A stretch of 64,000 bases of DNA, taken from positions 23,268,201-23,332,200 of the forward strand of contig CM069589.1 of the NCBI GenBank assembly GCA_035771175.1, given 5' to 3'. The translations under genes were made by a program, and so were the position numbers. Positions 35,301-50,341 of the stretch are shown here, piece by piece (the stretch's first letter is position 1; every line of letters starts with the position of its first letter). Below the pieces are notes generated by a model that was not told the origin of the DNA, ran no database searches, and was given only the letters and a program-made list of their open reading frames with translations. The DNA comes from Paratinospora sagittata (taxonomy: Eukaryota > Streptophyta > Magnoliopsida > Ranunculales > Menispermaceae).

Positions 35301-38300
35301 TAATCAAAATTCAAATAGCCGTAACAATTTCTTTCGAACTATGATTTGAGTTATTCGAAAGGCGTTTGGAATATGGTTTCTTCCTCTTTCCAACGCATTT
35401 TCAATCACCCAAACCGGAGTTGGAAATAAAATGTTATTGCTATTTGAATGTTTTTTACCTATCAATCAACTTACTTATCGAACAAATCGTGAAGAAAAGT
35501 TGAAATAGCCGTAACTTTTCATCCCGACTTTGATTTAAGTGATTCAAAAGGAATTGAAAATGTCTTTTCTTCCTATTTCTAACTCATGTTCAATCACACA
35601 AATTGGAGTCGAAATCAAAAAGTTGTGGTTATATTAAAGTTTCACGTCATTCATTCAACTTACTTATCAATTGAATCGGTAAGAAAAAGTCAATTAGTCT
35701 TAGAGTTTAATGCTGACTCTGTTATGAGTTAATCAAAAGCCGTCGGAAATATCGTTTCTTCATCTTTCCAATGCATGTCCAATCACTCAAACCGGAGTCA
35801 GGATGAAAACGTTATGGCTATTTGAATGTTTGTTACCCATTGGCCAACATACTTATCAATCTAATCAGTAATCAAAATTTAGATAGGCGTAACCATTTCT
35901 TTCGAACTATACTTTGAGTTATTTAAAAGGCGTTTGAAATATCGTTTCTTCCTCTTTCCAACGCATTTTCAATCACTAAAATCAGAGTCGAAAATAAAAT
36001 GTTATGGCTATTTGAATGTTTTTTACCGATCAATCAACTTACTTACCGAACAAATCGTGAAGAAAACTTCCAATAGCTGTAACTTTTCATCCCGATTATG
36101 ATTTGAGTGATTCAAAAGGAATTGCAAATGTCTTTGCTTCCTATTTCTAACGCATGTTCAATCACACAAATTGGAGTCAGAATCAAGAACTTTTGGTTAT
36201 TTTAAAGTTTCACACCATTCATTCAACTTACTTATCAATTGAATCGGTAAGAAAAAGTCAATTCGTCTTAGAGTTTAATGCTGACACTGTTATGAGTTAA
36301 TCAAAAGCAGTTGGAAATATTGTTTCTTCATCTTTCCAATGCATGTCCAATCACTCAAATCGAAGTCAGGATGAAAACGTTATGGCTATTTGAATGCTTG
36401 TTACCCATTAGCCAACGTACTTATTAATCTAATCAACAATCAAAATTCAAATAGCCGTAACCATTTCTTTCGTACTATGATTTGAGTAATTCAAAAGGCG
36501 TTTGAAATATGGTTTCTTCCTCTTTCCAACGCATTTTCAATCACTCAAACCGGAGTCGGAAATAAAATGTGACAGCTATTTGAATGTTTTTTACCTATCA
36601 ATCAACTTACTTATCGAAGAAATCGTGAAGAAAGGTTCAAAAAGCCCTAACTTTTCATCCCGACTTTGATTTGAGTGATTGAAAAGGAATTGAAAATGTC
36701 TTTTTTTCCTATTTCTAACGCATGGTCAATCACACAAATTGGAGCCGGAATCAAAAAGTTGTGGTTATTTTAAAGTTTCACGCCATTCATTCAACTTACT
36801 TATCAATTGAATCGGATAGAAAAAGTCAATTAGTCTTAGAGTTTAATGCTGACTCTGTTATTTGTAAATCAAAAGCAGTTGGAAATATTGTTTCTTCATC
36901 TTTCCAATGCATCTCCAAGCACTCAAATCGAAGTCAGGATGAAAACGTTATGGCTATTTGAATGTTTGTTACCCATTGGCTAATGTACTTATCAATCTAG
37001 GCACTAATCAAAATTCAAATAGTCGTAACCATTTCTTTCGAACTATGATTTGAGTTATTCACAAGGCATTTAAATATCGTTTCTTCCTCTTTCCAACGCA
37101 TTTTCAATCACTCAAACCGGTGTCGGAAATAAAATTCTACCGCTATTTAAATGTTTTTTTACCGATCAATCAACTTACTTATTGAACAAATCGTGAAGAA
37201 AACTTCAATTAGCCGTAACTTTTCATCCTGATTGTGATTTGACTGATTCAAAAGGAATTGATAATGTATTTTCTTCCTATTTCTAACGCATGTTCAATCA
37301 CACAAATTGGAGTCGGAATCAAAAAGTTGTGGTTATTTTAAAGTTTCCCACCATTCATTCAACTTACTTATCAATTGAATCGGTAAGAAAAAGTCAATTC
37401 GTCTTAGAGTATAATGCTGACTCTGTTATGAGTTAATCAAAAGCAGTTGGAAATATTGTTTCCTCATCTTTCCAATGCATGTCCAATCACTCAAATCGAA
37501 GTCAGGATGAAAACATTATGGCTATTTGAATGCTTGTTACCCATTAGCCAACGTACTTATTAATCTAATCAATAATCAAAATTCAAATAGCCATAACCAT
37601 TTCTTTCGTACTATGATTTGAGTAATTCAGAAGGCGTTTCAAATATGGTTTCTTCCTTTTTCCAACGCATTTTCGATCACTCAAACCGAAGTCGGAAATA
37701 AAATGTGACAGCTATTTGAATGTTTTTTACCTATCAATCAACTTACTTATCGAAGAAATCGTGAAGAAAAGTTCAATTCGCCCTAACTTTTCATCCAGAC
37801 TTTGATTTGAGTGATTCAAAAGGAATTGAAAATGTCTTTTCTTCCTATTTCTAACGCATGGTCAATCACACAAATTGGAGTCGGAATCAAAAGGTTGTGG
37901 TTGTTTTAAAGTTTCACACCATTCATCCAACTTACTTATCAATTGAATCGGTAAGAAAAAGTTAATTAGGCATAGAGTTTAATGCTGACTCTGTTATGAG
38001 TTAATCAAAAGTCGTTGGAAATATTGTTTCTTCATCTTTCCAATGCATGTCCAATCACTCAAATCGGAGTCAGGATGAAAACGTTATGGCTATTCGAATG
38101 TTTGTTACCCATTGGCCAACGTACTTATCAATCTAGTCAGTAATCAAAATTCAAATAGTCGTAACCATTTCTTTCTAACTATGATTTGAGTTATTCACAA
38201 GGCATTTGAAATATCATTTCTTCCTCTTTCCAACGCATTTTCAATCTCTCAAACCAGAATCGGAAATAAAATGTTACTGCTATTTGAATGCTTTTTACCT

Positions 38301-38330
38301 ATCAATCAACTTACTTACCGAACAAATCGT
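32370..38330. repeat. Diverged trimers right of the retrotransposon
   Basis: About ten trimers with many private substitutions and single-base indels, such as GGATTAAAAATG near 33281 and AATTGAGTCGG near 33334. No long duplication is evident, although related variants recur at varying distances (for example TGCTTGTTACCCATTAGCC near 32990 and 36398). This is the least homogenised stretch of the right array. Confidence 0.75.
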
Positions 38331-39960
38331 GAAGAAAAGTTCAAATAGCCGTAACTTTTCATCCCGATTGTGATTTGAGTGATTCAAAAGGAATTGAAAA
38401 TGTCTTTTCTTCCCATTTCTAACGCATGGTCAATCGCACAAATTGAAGTCAGAATCAAAAAGTTTTGGTTATTTTAAAGTTTCACACCATTCATTCAACT
38501 TACTTATCAATTGAATAGGTAAGACAAAGTCAATTCGTCTTAGAGTATAATGCTGACTCTGTTATGAGTTAATCAAAAGTAGTTGGAAATATTGTTTCTT
38601 CATCTTTTCAATGCATGTCCAATCACTCAAATCGGAGTCAGGATGAAAACGTTATGGATATTTGAATGTTTGTTACCCATTAGCTAACGTACTTGTTAAT
38701 CTAATCACTAATCAAAATTCAAATAGCCGTAACAATTTCTTTCGAACTATGATTTGAGTTATTCGAAAGGCGTTCGAAATATGGTTTCGTCCTCTTTCCA
38801 ACGCATTTTCAATCACCCAAACCGTAGTCGGAAATAAAATGTTACTGCTATTTGAATGTTTTTTACCTATCAATCAACTTACTTATCGAACAAATTGTAA
38901 AGAAAAGTTCAAATAGCAGTAACTTTTCATCCCGACTTTGATTTGAGTGATTCAAAAGGAATTGAAAATGTCTTTTGTTCCTATTTCTAACGCATGTTCA
39001 ATCACACAAATTGGAGTCGAAATCAAAAAGTTGTGGTTATTTTAAAGTTTCACACCATTCATTCAACTTACTTATCAATTGAATCGGTAAGAAAAAGTCA
39101 ATTAGTCTTAGAGTTTAATGCTGACTCTGTTATGCGTTAATCAAAAGCCGTTGGAAATATTGTTTCTTCATCTTTCCAATGCATGTCCAATCACTTAAAT
39201 CGGAGTCAGGATGAAAACGTTATGGCTATTTGAATGTTTGTTACCCATTCGCCAACGTACTTATCAATCTAGTCCGTAATCAAAATTCAAATTGTCGTAA
39301 CCATTTCTTTCGAACTATGATTTGAGTTATTCACAAGGCGTTAAAAATTAGATTTCTTCCTCTTTCCAACGCATCTTCAATCACTCAAACCGGAGTCGGA
39401 AATAAAATGTTACCATTATTTGAATGTTTTTTACCGATCAATAAACTTACTTAACGAAGAAATCGTGAAGAAAAGTTCAAATAGCCGTAACTTTTCATCC
39501 CGATTGTGATTTGAGTGATTTAAAAGGAATTGAAAATTTTATTTCTTCCTATTTCTAACGCCTGTTCAATCACACAAATTGGAGTCAAAATCAAAAATTT
39601 GTGGTTATTTTAACGTTTCACACCATTCATTCAACTTACTTAGCAATTGAATCGGTAAGAAAAAGTCAATTCGTCTTTGAGTTTGATGCTGACTCTGTTA
39701 TGAGTTAATCAAAAGCAGTTGGAAATATTGTTTCTTCATCTTTTCAATGCATGTCCAATCACTCAAATCGGAGTCAGGATGAAAACGTTATGGCTAGTTG
39801 AATGTTTGTTACCCATTGGCCAACATACTTATCAATCTAATCAGTAATCAAAATTTAAATAGGCGTAACCATTTCTTTTGAACTATACTTTGAGTTATTC
39901 AAAAGGCGTTTGAAATATCGTTTCTTCCTCTTTCCAACGCATTTTCAATCACTCAAACCG
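38330..39960. repeat. Segmental duplication, copy 1 (about 1.63 kb, 2840-bp spacing)
   Basis: It matches 41170-42800 at an offset of 2840 bp (five trimers plus about 5 bases). Markers are TGTCTTTTCTTCCCATTTC (38401 and 41241), TGGTTTCGTCCTC (near 38780 and 41620) and GCATCTTCAATC (39371 and 42211). The interval between the copies is ordinary trimers, so only part of the five-trimer period is duplicated. Confidence 0.8.
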
Positions 39961-41169
39961 GAGTCGGAAATAAAATGTTACCATTATGTGAATGTTTTTT
40001 ACCGATCAATCAACTTACTTAACGAAGAAATCGTGAAGAAAAGTTCAAATAGACGTAACTTTTCATCCCGATTGTGATTTGAGTGATTTAAAAGGAATTG
40101 AAAATTTCATTTCTTCCTATTTCTAACGCATGTTCAATCACACAAATTGGAGTCAAAATCAAAAATTTGTGGTTATTTTAACGTTTCACACCATTCATTC
40201 AACTTACTTATCAATTGAATCGGTAAGAAAAAGTCAATTCGTCTTAGAGTTTAATGCTGACTCTGTTATGAGTTAATCAAAAGCCGTTGGAAATATTGTT
40301 TCTTCATCTTTCCAATACATGTCCAATCACTCAAATCGGAGTCAGGATGAAAACGTTATGGCTATTTGAATGCTAGTTACCCATTAGCCAACGTACTTCT
40401 TAATCTAATCAGTAATCAAAATTCAAATAGCCGTAACCATTTCTTTCGAACTATGATTTGAGTTATTCAAAAGGCGTTAAAAATATGGTTTCTTCCTCTT
40501 TCCAACGCATTTTCAATCACTCAAACCGGAGTCGGAAATAAAATGTTACAGCTATTTCAATGTTTTTTACCTATCAATCAACTTTCTTATCGAACAAATC
40601 GTGAAGAAAAGTTTAAAAAGCCGTAACTTTTCATCCCGACTTTGATTTGAGTGATTCAAAAGGAATTCAAAATGTCTTTTCTTCCTATTTCTTACGCATG
40701 TTCAATCACACAAATTGGAGTCGGAGTCAAAAAGTTGTGGTTATTTTAAAGTTTCACGCCATTCATTCAACTTACTTATCAATTGAACCGGAAAGAAAAA
40801 GTCAATTAGTCTTAGAGTTTAATGCTGACTCTGTTATGAGTTAATCAAAAGCAGTTGGTCATAATGTTTCTTCATCTTTCCAATGCATGTCCAATCACTC
40901 AAATCGAAGTCAGGATGAAAACATTATGGCTATTTGAATGCTTGTTACCCATTAGCCAACGTACTTATTAATCTAATCAATAATCAAAATTCAAATAGTC
41001 GTAACCATTTCTTTCGTACTATGATTTGAGTAATTCAAAAGGCGTTTGAAATATGGTTTCTTCCTTTTTCCAACGCATTTTCAATCACTCAAACCGGAGT
41101 CAGAAATAAAATGTGACAGCTATTTGAATGTTTTTTACCTGTCAAACAACATACTTATCGAAGAAATCG
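39961..41169. repeat. About two trimers between duplication copies
   Basis: Ordinary A-B-C units. The one at about 39972 shares TTAACGAAGAAATCG and AAATTTGTGGTTATTTTAACG with its left neighbour 567 bp away, another single-trimer homogenisation event. Nothing other than satellite. Confidence 0.7.
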
Positions 41170-42800
41170 TGAAGAAAAGTTCAAATAGCCGTAACTTTTC
41201 ATCCCGATTGTGATTTGAGTGATTCAAAAGGAATTGAAAATGTCTTTTCTTCCCATTTCTAACGCATGGTCAATCGCACAAATTGAAGTCAGAATCAAAA
41301 AGTTTTGGTTATTTTAAAGTTTCACACCATTCATTCAACTTACTTATCAATTGAATAGGTAAGAAAAAGTCAATTCGTCTTAGTGTATAATGCTGACTCT
41401 GTTATGAGTTAATCAAAAGTAGTTGGAAATATTGTTTCTTCATCTTTTCAATGCATGTCCAATCACTCAAATCGGAGTCAGGATGAAAACGTTATGGATA
41501 TTTGAATGTTTGTTACCCATTAGCTAACGTACTTGTTAATCTAATCACCAATCAAAATTCAAATAGCCGTAACAATTTCTTTCGAACTATGATTTGAGTT
41601 ATTCGAAAGGCGTTCGAAATATGGTTTCGTCCTCTTTCCAACGCATTTTCAATCACCCAAACCGGAGTCGAAAATAAAATGTTACTGCTATTTGAATGTT
41701 TTTTACGTATCAATCAACTTACTTATCGAACAAATTGTGAAGAAAAGTTCAAATAGCAGTAACTTTTCATCCCGACTTTGATTTGAGTGATTCAAAAGGA
41801 ATTGAAAATGTCTTTTGTTCCTATTTCTAACGCATGTTCAATCACACAAATTGGAGTCGAAATCAAAAAGTTGTGGTTATTTTAAAGTTTCACACCATTC
41901 ATTCAACTTACTTATCAATTGAATCGGTAAGAAAAAGTCAATTAGTCTTAGAGTTTAATGCTGACTCTGTTATGCGTTAATCAAAAGCCGTTGGAAATAT
42001 TGTTTCTTCATCTTTCCAATGCATGTCCAATCACTTAAATCGGAGTCAGGATGAAAACGTTATGGCTATTTGAATGTTTGTTACCCATTCGCCAACGTAC
42101 TTATCAATCTAGTCCGTAATCAAAATTCAAATTGTCGTAACCATTTCTTTCGAACTATGATTTGAGTTATTCACAAGGCGTTAAAAATTAGATTTCTTCC
42201 TCTTTCCAACGCATCTTCAATCACTCAAACCGGAGTCGGAAATAAAATGTTACCATTATTTGAATGTTTTTTACCGATCAATAAACTTACTTAACGAAGA
42301 AATCGTGAAGAAAAGTTCAAATAGCCGTAACTTTTCATCCCGATTGTGATTTGAGTGATTTAAAAGGAATTGAAAATTTTATTTCTTCCTATTTCTAACG
42401 CCTGTTCAATCACACAAATTGGAGTCAAAATCAAAAATTTGTGGTTATTTTAACGTTTCACACCATTCATTCAACTTACTTAGCAATTGAATCGGTAAGA
42501 AAAAGTCAATTCGTCTTTGAGTTTGATGCTGACTCTGTTATGAGTTAATCAAAAGCAGTTGGAAATATTGTTTCTTCATCTTTTCAATGCATGTCCAATC
42601 ACTCAAATCGGAGTCAGGATGAAAACGTTATGGCTAGTTGAATGTTTGTTACCCATTGGCCAACATACTTATCAATCTAATCAGTAATCAAAATTTAAAT
42701 AGGCGTAACCATTTCTTTTGAACTATACTTTGAGTTATTCAAAAGGCGTTTGAAATATCGTTTCTTCCTCTTTCCAACGCATTTTCAATCACTCAAACCG
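41170..42800. repeat. Segmental duplication, copy 2
   Basis: Nearly identical to 38330-39960. It ends abruptly at AATCACTCAAACCG near 42800, where the next bases (TAGTCAGAAATAAAATGTTACAG) belong to the variant set typical of the 42.8-64 kb block. The edge is therefore a recombination junction at the start of a C monomer. Confidence 0.8.
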
Positions 42801-42962
42801 TAGTCAGAAATAAAATGTTACAGCTATTTGATTGTTTTTTACCTATCAATCAACTTACTTATCGAACAAATCGTGAAGAAAAATTCAAATAGCCGTAACT
42901 TTTGATCCCGACTTTGATTTGAGTGATTCAAAAGGAATTGAAAATGGCTTTTCTTCCCATTT

Positions 42963-45800
42963 CTAACCATGGTCAATCGCCCAAATTGGAGTCAGAGTCA
43001 AAAAGTTGTGGTTATTTTAAAGTTTCACACTATTCATTCAACTTACTTATCAATTGAATGAGAAAGAAAAAGTCAATTAGTCTTAGAGTTTAGTGCTGAC
43101 TCTGTTATGAGTTAATCAAAAGCCGTTGGAAATATTGTTTCTTCATCTTTCCAATGCATGTCCAATCACTCAAATCGGAGTCAGGATGAAAACGTTATGG
43201 CCATTTGAATGTTTGTTACCCATTGTCCAACGTACTTATCAATCTAGTCAGTAATCAAAATTCAAATAGTTGTAACCATTTCTTTCGACCTACGATTTGA
43301 GTTATTCACAAGGCGTTTGAAATGTCGTTTGTTCCTCTTTCCAACGCATTTTCAATCACTCAAACCAGAGTCGGAAATAAAATGTTACTGCTATTTGAAT
43401 GTTTTTTACCGATCAATCAACTTGCTTATCGAACAAATCGTGAAGAAAAGTTCAAATAGCCGTAACTTTTCATCCCGATTGTGATTTGAGTGATTCAAAA
43501 GGAATAGAAAATGTCATTTCTTCCTATTCCTAACGCATGTTCAATCACACAAATTGGAGTCGGAATCAAAAAGTTGTGGTTATTTTAAAGTTTCACACCA
43601 TTCATTCAACTTACTTATCAATTGAATCGGTAAGAAAAAGTCAATTAGTCTTAGAGTTTAATGCTGACACTTTTATGAGTTAATCAAAACCGTTGGAAAT
43701 ATTGTTTCTTCATCTTTCCAATGCATGTCCAATCACTCAAATCGGAGTCAGGATGAAAACGTTATGGCTATTTGAATGTTTGCTACCCATTGGCCAACGT
43801 ACTTATCAATCTAGTCAGTAATCAAAATGCAAATAGTCCTAACCATTTCTTTTGAACTATGATTTGAGTTATTCACAAGGCGTTTGAAATATCGTTTCTT
43901 TGTCTTTCCAACGCATTTTCAATCACTCAAACCGGAGTCGGAAATAAAATGTTACAGCTATTTGAATGTTTTTTACCTATCAATCAACTTACTTATCGAA
44001 CAAATCGTGAAGAAAAGTTCAAAAAGCCGTAACTTTTCATCCCGACTTTGATTTGTGTGATTCAAAAGGAATTGAAAATGTTTTTTCTTCCCATTTCTAA
44101 CGCATGGTCAATCGCACAAATTGGAGTCAGAATCAAAAAGTTGTGGTTATTTTGAAGTTTCACACCATTCATTCAACTTACTTATCAATTGAATCGGAAA
44201 GAAAAAGTCAATTAGTCTTAAACTTTAATGCTGACTCTGTTATGAGTTAATCAAAAGCCGTTGGAAATATTGTTTCTTTGTCTTTCCAATGCATGTCCAA
44301 TCACTCAAATCGGAGTCAGGATGAAAACGTTATGGCTATTTAAATGTTTGTTACCCATTGGCCAACGTACTTATCAATCTAGTCAGTAATCAAAATTCAA
44401 ATAGTCGTAACCATTTCTTTCGAACTATGATTTGAGTTATTCACAAGGCATTTGAAATATCATTTTTTCCACTTTCCAACGCATTTTCAATCACTCAAAC
44501 CGGAGTCAGAAATAAAATATTACTGCTATTTGAATGTTTTTTACCGATCAATCAACTTACTTATCGAACAAATCGTGAAGAAAAGTTCAAATAGCCGTAA
44601 CTTTTCATCCCGATTGTGATTTCAGTGATTCAAATGGAATTGAAAATGTCTTTTCTTCCTATTTCTAACGCATGTTCAATCACACAAATTGCAGTCAGAA
44701 TCAAAAAGTTGTGGTTATTTTAAAGTGTCACACCATTCATTCAACTTACTTATCAATTGAATCGGTAAGAAAAAGTCAATTAGTCTTAGAGTTTAATGCT
44801 GACTCTGTTACGAGTTAATCAAAAGCCGTTGGAAATTTTTTTTTTTCATCTTTCCAATGCATGCCCAATCACTCAAATCAGAGTCAGGATGAAAACGTTA
44901 TGGCTATTTGAATGTTTGTTACCCATTGGCCAACGTACTTATCAATCTAGTCAGTAATCAAAATTCAAATAGTCGTAACCATTTCTTTCGAACTATGATT
45001 TGAGTTATTCACAAGGCGTTTGAAATATCGTTTCTTCCTCTTTCCAACGCATTTTCAATCACTCAAACCGGAGTCGGAAATAAAATGTTACTGCTATTTG
45101 AATTTTTTTTATCCATCAATCAACTTACTTACCGAACAAATCGTGAAGAAAAGTTCAAATAGCCGTCACTTTTCATCCCGACTTTGATTTGAGTGATTCA
45201 TAAGGAATTGAAAATGTCTTTTTTTCCTATTTCTAACGCTGGTTCAATCACACAAGTTGGAGTCAAAATCGAAAACTTGTGGTTATCTTAAAGTTTCACA
45301 CCATTCATTCAACTTACTTATCAATTGAATCGGTAAGAAAAAGTCAATTAGTCTTAGAGTTTAATGCTGACTCTTGCATAAGTTAATCAAAAGCCGTTGG
45401 AAATATTGCTTCTTCACCTTTCCAATGCATGTCCAATCACTCAAATCGGGGTAAGGATGAAAACGTTATGGCTGTTTGAATGCTTGTTACCCATTCGCCA
45501 ACGTACTTATTAATCTAATCAGTAATCAAAATTCAAATAGCCGTAGCCTTTTCTTTCGAACTATGATTTGAGTTATTCAAAAGGAGTTTGAAATATGGTT
45601 TCTTCCTCTTTCCAACGCATTTTCAATCACTCAAACCGGAGTCAGAAATAAAATGTTACAGCTATTTGATTGTTTTTTACCTATCAATCAACTTACTTAT
45701 CGAACAAATCGTGAAGAAAAATTCAAATAGCCGTAACTTTTCATCCCGACTTTGATTTGAGTGATTCAAAAGGAATTGAAAATGGCTTTTCTTCCCATTT
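42963..45800. repeat. 5-trimer block (2838 bp), outermost copy
   Basis: Counting from the marker CTAACCATGG (42963, next 45801), this block holds five recognisable trimers, U1 to U5. U1 has GGCCATTTGAATG and TTGTAACC. U2 has GGAATAGAAAATG and TTTGCTACCC. U3 has AAAAAGCCG and a TTAAACTTTAATGC-type A. U4 has CAAATGGAATTG and a T11-12 run. U5 has CGCTGGTTCAATC and GGGGTAAGG. The following blocks are built from these five variants. Confidence 0.85.
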
Positions 45801-48800
45801 CTAACCATGGTCAATCTCCCAAATTGGAGTCAGAGTCAAAAAGTTGTGGTTATTTTAAAGTTTCACACTATTCATTCAACTTACTTATCAATTGAATGAG
45901 AAAGAAAAAGTCAATTAGTCTTAGAGTTTAGTGCTGACTCTGTTATGAGTTAATCAAAAGCCGTTGGAAATATTGTTTCTTCATCTTTCCAATGCATGTC
46001 CAATCACTCAAATCGGAGTCAGGATGAAAACGTTATGGCCATTTGAATGTTTGTTACCCATTGTCCAACGTACTTATCAATCTAGTCAGTAATCAAAATT
46101 AAAATAGTTGTAACCATTTCTTTCGACCTACGATTTGAGTTATTCACAAGGCGTTTGAAATGTCGTTTGTTCCTCTTTCCAACGCATTTTCAATCACTCA
46201 AACCAGAGTCGAAAATAAAATGTTACTGCTATTTGAATGTTTTTTACCGATCAATCAACTTGCTTATCGAACAAATCGTGAAGAAAAGTTCAAATAGCCG
46301 TAACTTTTCATCCCGATTGTGATTTGAGTGATTCAAAAGGAATAGAAAATGTCATTTCTTCCTATTCCTAACGCATGTTCAATCACACAAATTGGAGTCG
46401 GAATCAAAAAGTTGTGGTTATTTTAAAGTTTCACACCATTCATTCAACTTACTTATCAATTGAATCGGTAAGAAAAAGTCAATTAGTCTTAGAGTTTAAT
46501 GCTGACACTTTTATGAGTTAATCAAAACCGTTGGAAATATTGTTTCTTCATCTTTCCAATGCATGTCCAATCACTCAAATCGGAGTCAGGATGAAAACGT
46601 TATGGCTATTTGAATGTTTGCTACCCATTGGCCAACGTACTTATCAATCTAGTCAGTAATCAAAATGCAAATAGTCCTAACCATTTCTTTTGAACTATGA
46701 TTTGAGTTATTCACAAGGCGTTTGAAATATCGTTTCTTCGTCTTTCCAACGCATTTTCAATCACTCAAACCGGAGTCGGAAATAAAATGTTACAGCTATT
46801 TGAATGTTTTTTACCTATCAATCAACTTACTTATCGAACAAATCGTGAAGAAAAGTTCAAAAAGCCGTAACTTTTCATCCCGACTTTGATTTGTGTGATT
46901 CAAAAGGAATTGAAAATGTTTTTTCTTCCCATTTCTAACGCATGGTCAATCGCACAAATTGGAGTCAGAATCAAAAAGTTGTGGTTATTTTGAAGTTTCA
47001 CACCATTCATTCAACTTACTTATCAATTGAATCGGAAAGAAAAAGTCAATTAGTCTTAAACTTTAATGCTGACTCTGTTATGAGTTAATCAAAAGCCGTT
47101 GGAAATATTGTTTCTTCGTCTTTCCAATGCATGTCCAATCACTCAAATCGGAGTCAGGATGAAAACGTTATAGCTATTTAAATGTTTGTTACCCATTGGC
47201 CAACGTACTTATCAATCTAGTCAGTAATCAAAATTCAAATAGTCGTAACCATTTCTTTCGAACTATGATTTGAGTTATTCACAAGGCATTTGAAATATCA
47301 TTTTTTCCACTTTCCAACGCATTTTCAATCACTCAAACCGGAGTCAGAAATAAAATATTACTACTATTTGAATGTTTTTTACCGATCAATCAGCTTACTT
47401 ATCGAACAAATCGTGAAGAAAAGTTCAAATAGCCGTAACTTTTCATCCCGATTGTGATTTGAGTGATTCAAATGGAATTGAAAATGTCTTTTCTTCCTAT
47501 TTCTAACGCATGTTCAATCACACAAATTGGAGTCATAATCAAAAAGTTGTGGTTATTTTAAAGTGTCACACCATTCATTCAACTTACTTATCAATTGAAT
47601 CGGTAAGAAAAAGTCAATTAGTCTTAGAGTTTAATGCTGACTCTGTTACGAGTTAATCAAAAGCCGTTGGAAATTTTTTTTTTTCATCTTTCCAATGCAT
47701 GCCCAATCACTCAAATCGGAGTCAGGATGAAAACGTTATGGCTATTTGAATGTTTGTTACCCATTGGCCAACGTACTTATCAATCTAGTCAGTAATCAAA
47801 ACTCAAATAGTCGTAACCATTTCTTTCGAACTATGATTTGAGTTATTCACAAGGCGTTTGAAATATCGTTTCTTCCTCTTTCCAACGCATTTTCAATCAC
47901 TCAAACCGGAGTCGGAAATAAAATGTTACTGCTATTTGAATTTTTTTTATCCATCAATCAACTTGCTTACCGAACAAATCGTGAAGAAAAGTTCAAATAG
48001 CCGTCACTTTTCATCCCGACTTTGATTTGAGTGATTCATAAGGAATTGAAAATGTCTTTTTTTCCTATTTCTAACGCTGGTTCAATCACACAAGTTGGAG
48101 TCAAAATCGAAAACTTGTGGTTATCTTAAAGTTTCACACCATTCATTCAACTTACTTATCAATTGAATCGGTAAGAAAAAGTCAATTAGTCTTAGAGTTT
48201 AATGCTGACTCTTGCATAAGTTAATCAAAAGCCGTTGGAAATATTGCTTCTTCACCTTTCCAATGCATGTCCAATCACTCAAATCGGGGTAAGGATGAAA
48301 ACGTTATGGCTATTTGAATGCTTGTTACCCATTCGCCAACGTACTTATTAATCTAATCAGTAATCAAAATTCAAATAGCCGTAACCTTTTCTTTCGAACT
48401 ATGATTTGAGTTATTCAAAAGGAGTTTGAAATATGGTTTCTTCCTCTTTCCAACGCATTTTCAATCACTCAAACCGGAGTCAGAAATAAAATGTTACAGC
48501 TATTTGATTGTTTTTTACCTATCAATCAACTTACTTATCGAACAAATCGTGAAGAAAAATTCAAATAACCGTAACTTTTCATCCCGACTTTGATTTGAGT
48601 GATTCAAAAGGAATTGAAAATGGCTTTTCTTCCCATTTCTAACCATGGTCAATCGCCCAAATTCGAGTCAGAGTCAAAAAGTTGTGGTTATTTTAAAGTT
48701 TCACACTATTCATTCAACTTACTTATCAATTGAATCAGAAAGAAAAAGTCAATTAGTCTTAGAGTTTAGTGCTGACTCTGTTATGAGTTAATCAAAAGCC

Positions 48801-50341
48801 GTTGGAAATATTGTTTCTTCATCTTTCCAATGCATGTCCAATCACTCAAATCGGAGTCAGGATGATAACGTTATGGCCATTTGAATGTTTGTTACCCATT
48901 GTCCAACGTACTTATCAATCTAGTCAGTAATCAAAATTCAAATAGTCGTAACCATTTCTTTCGAACTATGATTTGAGTTATTCACAAGGCATTTGAAATA
49001 TCATTTTTTCCACTTTCCAACGCATTTTCAATCACTCAAACCGGAGTCAGAAATAAAATATTACTACTATTTGAATGTTTTTTACCGATCAATCAACTTA
49101 CTTATCGAACAAATCGTGAAAAAAAGTTCAAATAGCCGTAACTTTTCATCCCGATTGTGATTTGAGTGATTCAAATGGAATTGAAAATGTCTTTTCTTCC
49201 TATTTCTAACGCATGTTCAATCACACAAATTGGAGTCGGAATCAAAAAGTTGTGGTTATTTTAAAGTGTCACACCATTCATTCAACTTACTTATCAATTG
49301 AATCGGTAAGAAAAAGTCAATTAGTCTTAGAGTTTAATGCTGACTCTGTTACGAGTTAATCAAAAGCCGTTGGAAATTTTTTTTTTTCATCTTTCCAATG
49401 CATGCCCAATCACTCAAATCGGAGTCAGGATGAAAACGTTATGGCTATTTGAATGTTTGTTACCCATTGGCCAACGTACTTATCAATCTAGTCAGTAATC
49501 AAAATTCAAATAGTCGTAACCATTTCTTTCGAACTATGATTTGAGTTATTCACAAGGCGTTTGAAATATCGTTTCTTCCTCTTTCCAACGCATTTTCAAT
49601 CACTCAAACTGGAGTCGGAAATAAAATGTTACTGCTATTTGAATTTTTTTTATCCATCAATCAACTTACTTACCGAACAAATCGTGAAGATAAGTTCAAA
49701 TAGCCGTCACTTTTCATCCCGACTTTGATTTGAGTGATTCATAAGGAATTGAAAATGTCTTTTTTTCCTATTTCTAACGCTGGTTCAATCACACAAGTTG
49801 GAGTCAAAATCGAAAACTTGTGGTTATCTTAAAGTTTCACACCATTCATTCAACTTACTTATCAATTGAATCGGTAAGAAAAAGTCAATTAGTCTTAGAG
49901 TTTAATGCTGACTCTTGGATAAGTTAATCAAAAACCGTTGGAAATATTGCTTCTTCACCTTTCCATTGCATGTCCAATCACTCAAATCGGGGTAAGGATG
50001 AAAACGTTATGGCTGTTTGAATGCTTGTTACCCATTCGCCAACGTACTTATTAATCTAATCAGTAATCAAAATTCAAATAGCCGTAACCTTTTCTTTCGA
50101 ACTATGATTTGAGTTATTCAAAAGGAGTTTGAAATATGGTTTCTTCCTCTTTCCAACGCATTTTCAATCACTCAAACCGGAGTCAGAAATAAAATGTTAC
50201 AGCTATTTGATTGTTTTTTACCTATCAATCAACTTACTTATCGAACAAATCGTGAAGAAAAATTCAAATAGCCGTAACTTTTCATCCCGACTTTGATTTG
50301 AGTGATTCAAAAGGAATTGAAAATGGCTTTTCTTCCCATTT
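45801..50341. repeat. 4541-bp higher-order repeat, copy 1 (8 trimers, 24 monomers)
   Basis: It is made of a full U1-U5 block (45801-48638, 2838 bp) and a shortened block U1/U3-U4-U5 (48639-50341, 1703 bp). The shortened block lacks two trimers. Its first B monomer starts with U1 variants (GGCCATTTG, CATTGTCC) and ends with U3 variants (TAGTCGTAACC, CATTTTTTCCAC), with the join between 48902 and 48946. Confidence 0.9.

Noticed and set aside
36722..40844. Open frames at 36722-36961 and 40647-40844
   Set aside because: Both are A-monomer satellite in the same frame; they share the same peptide because the monomer repeats.
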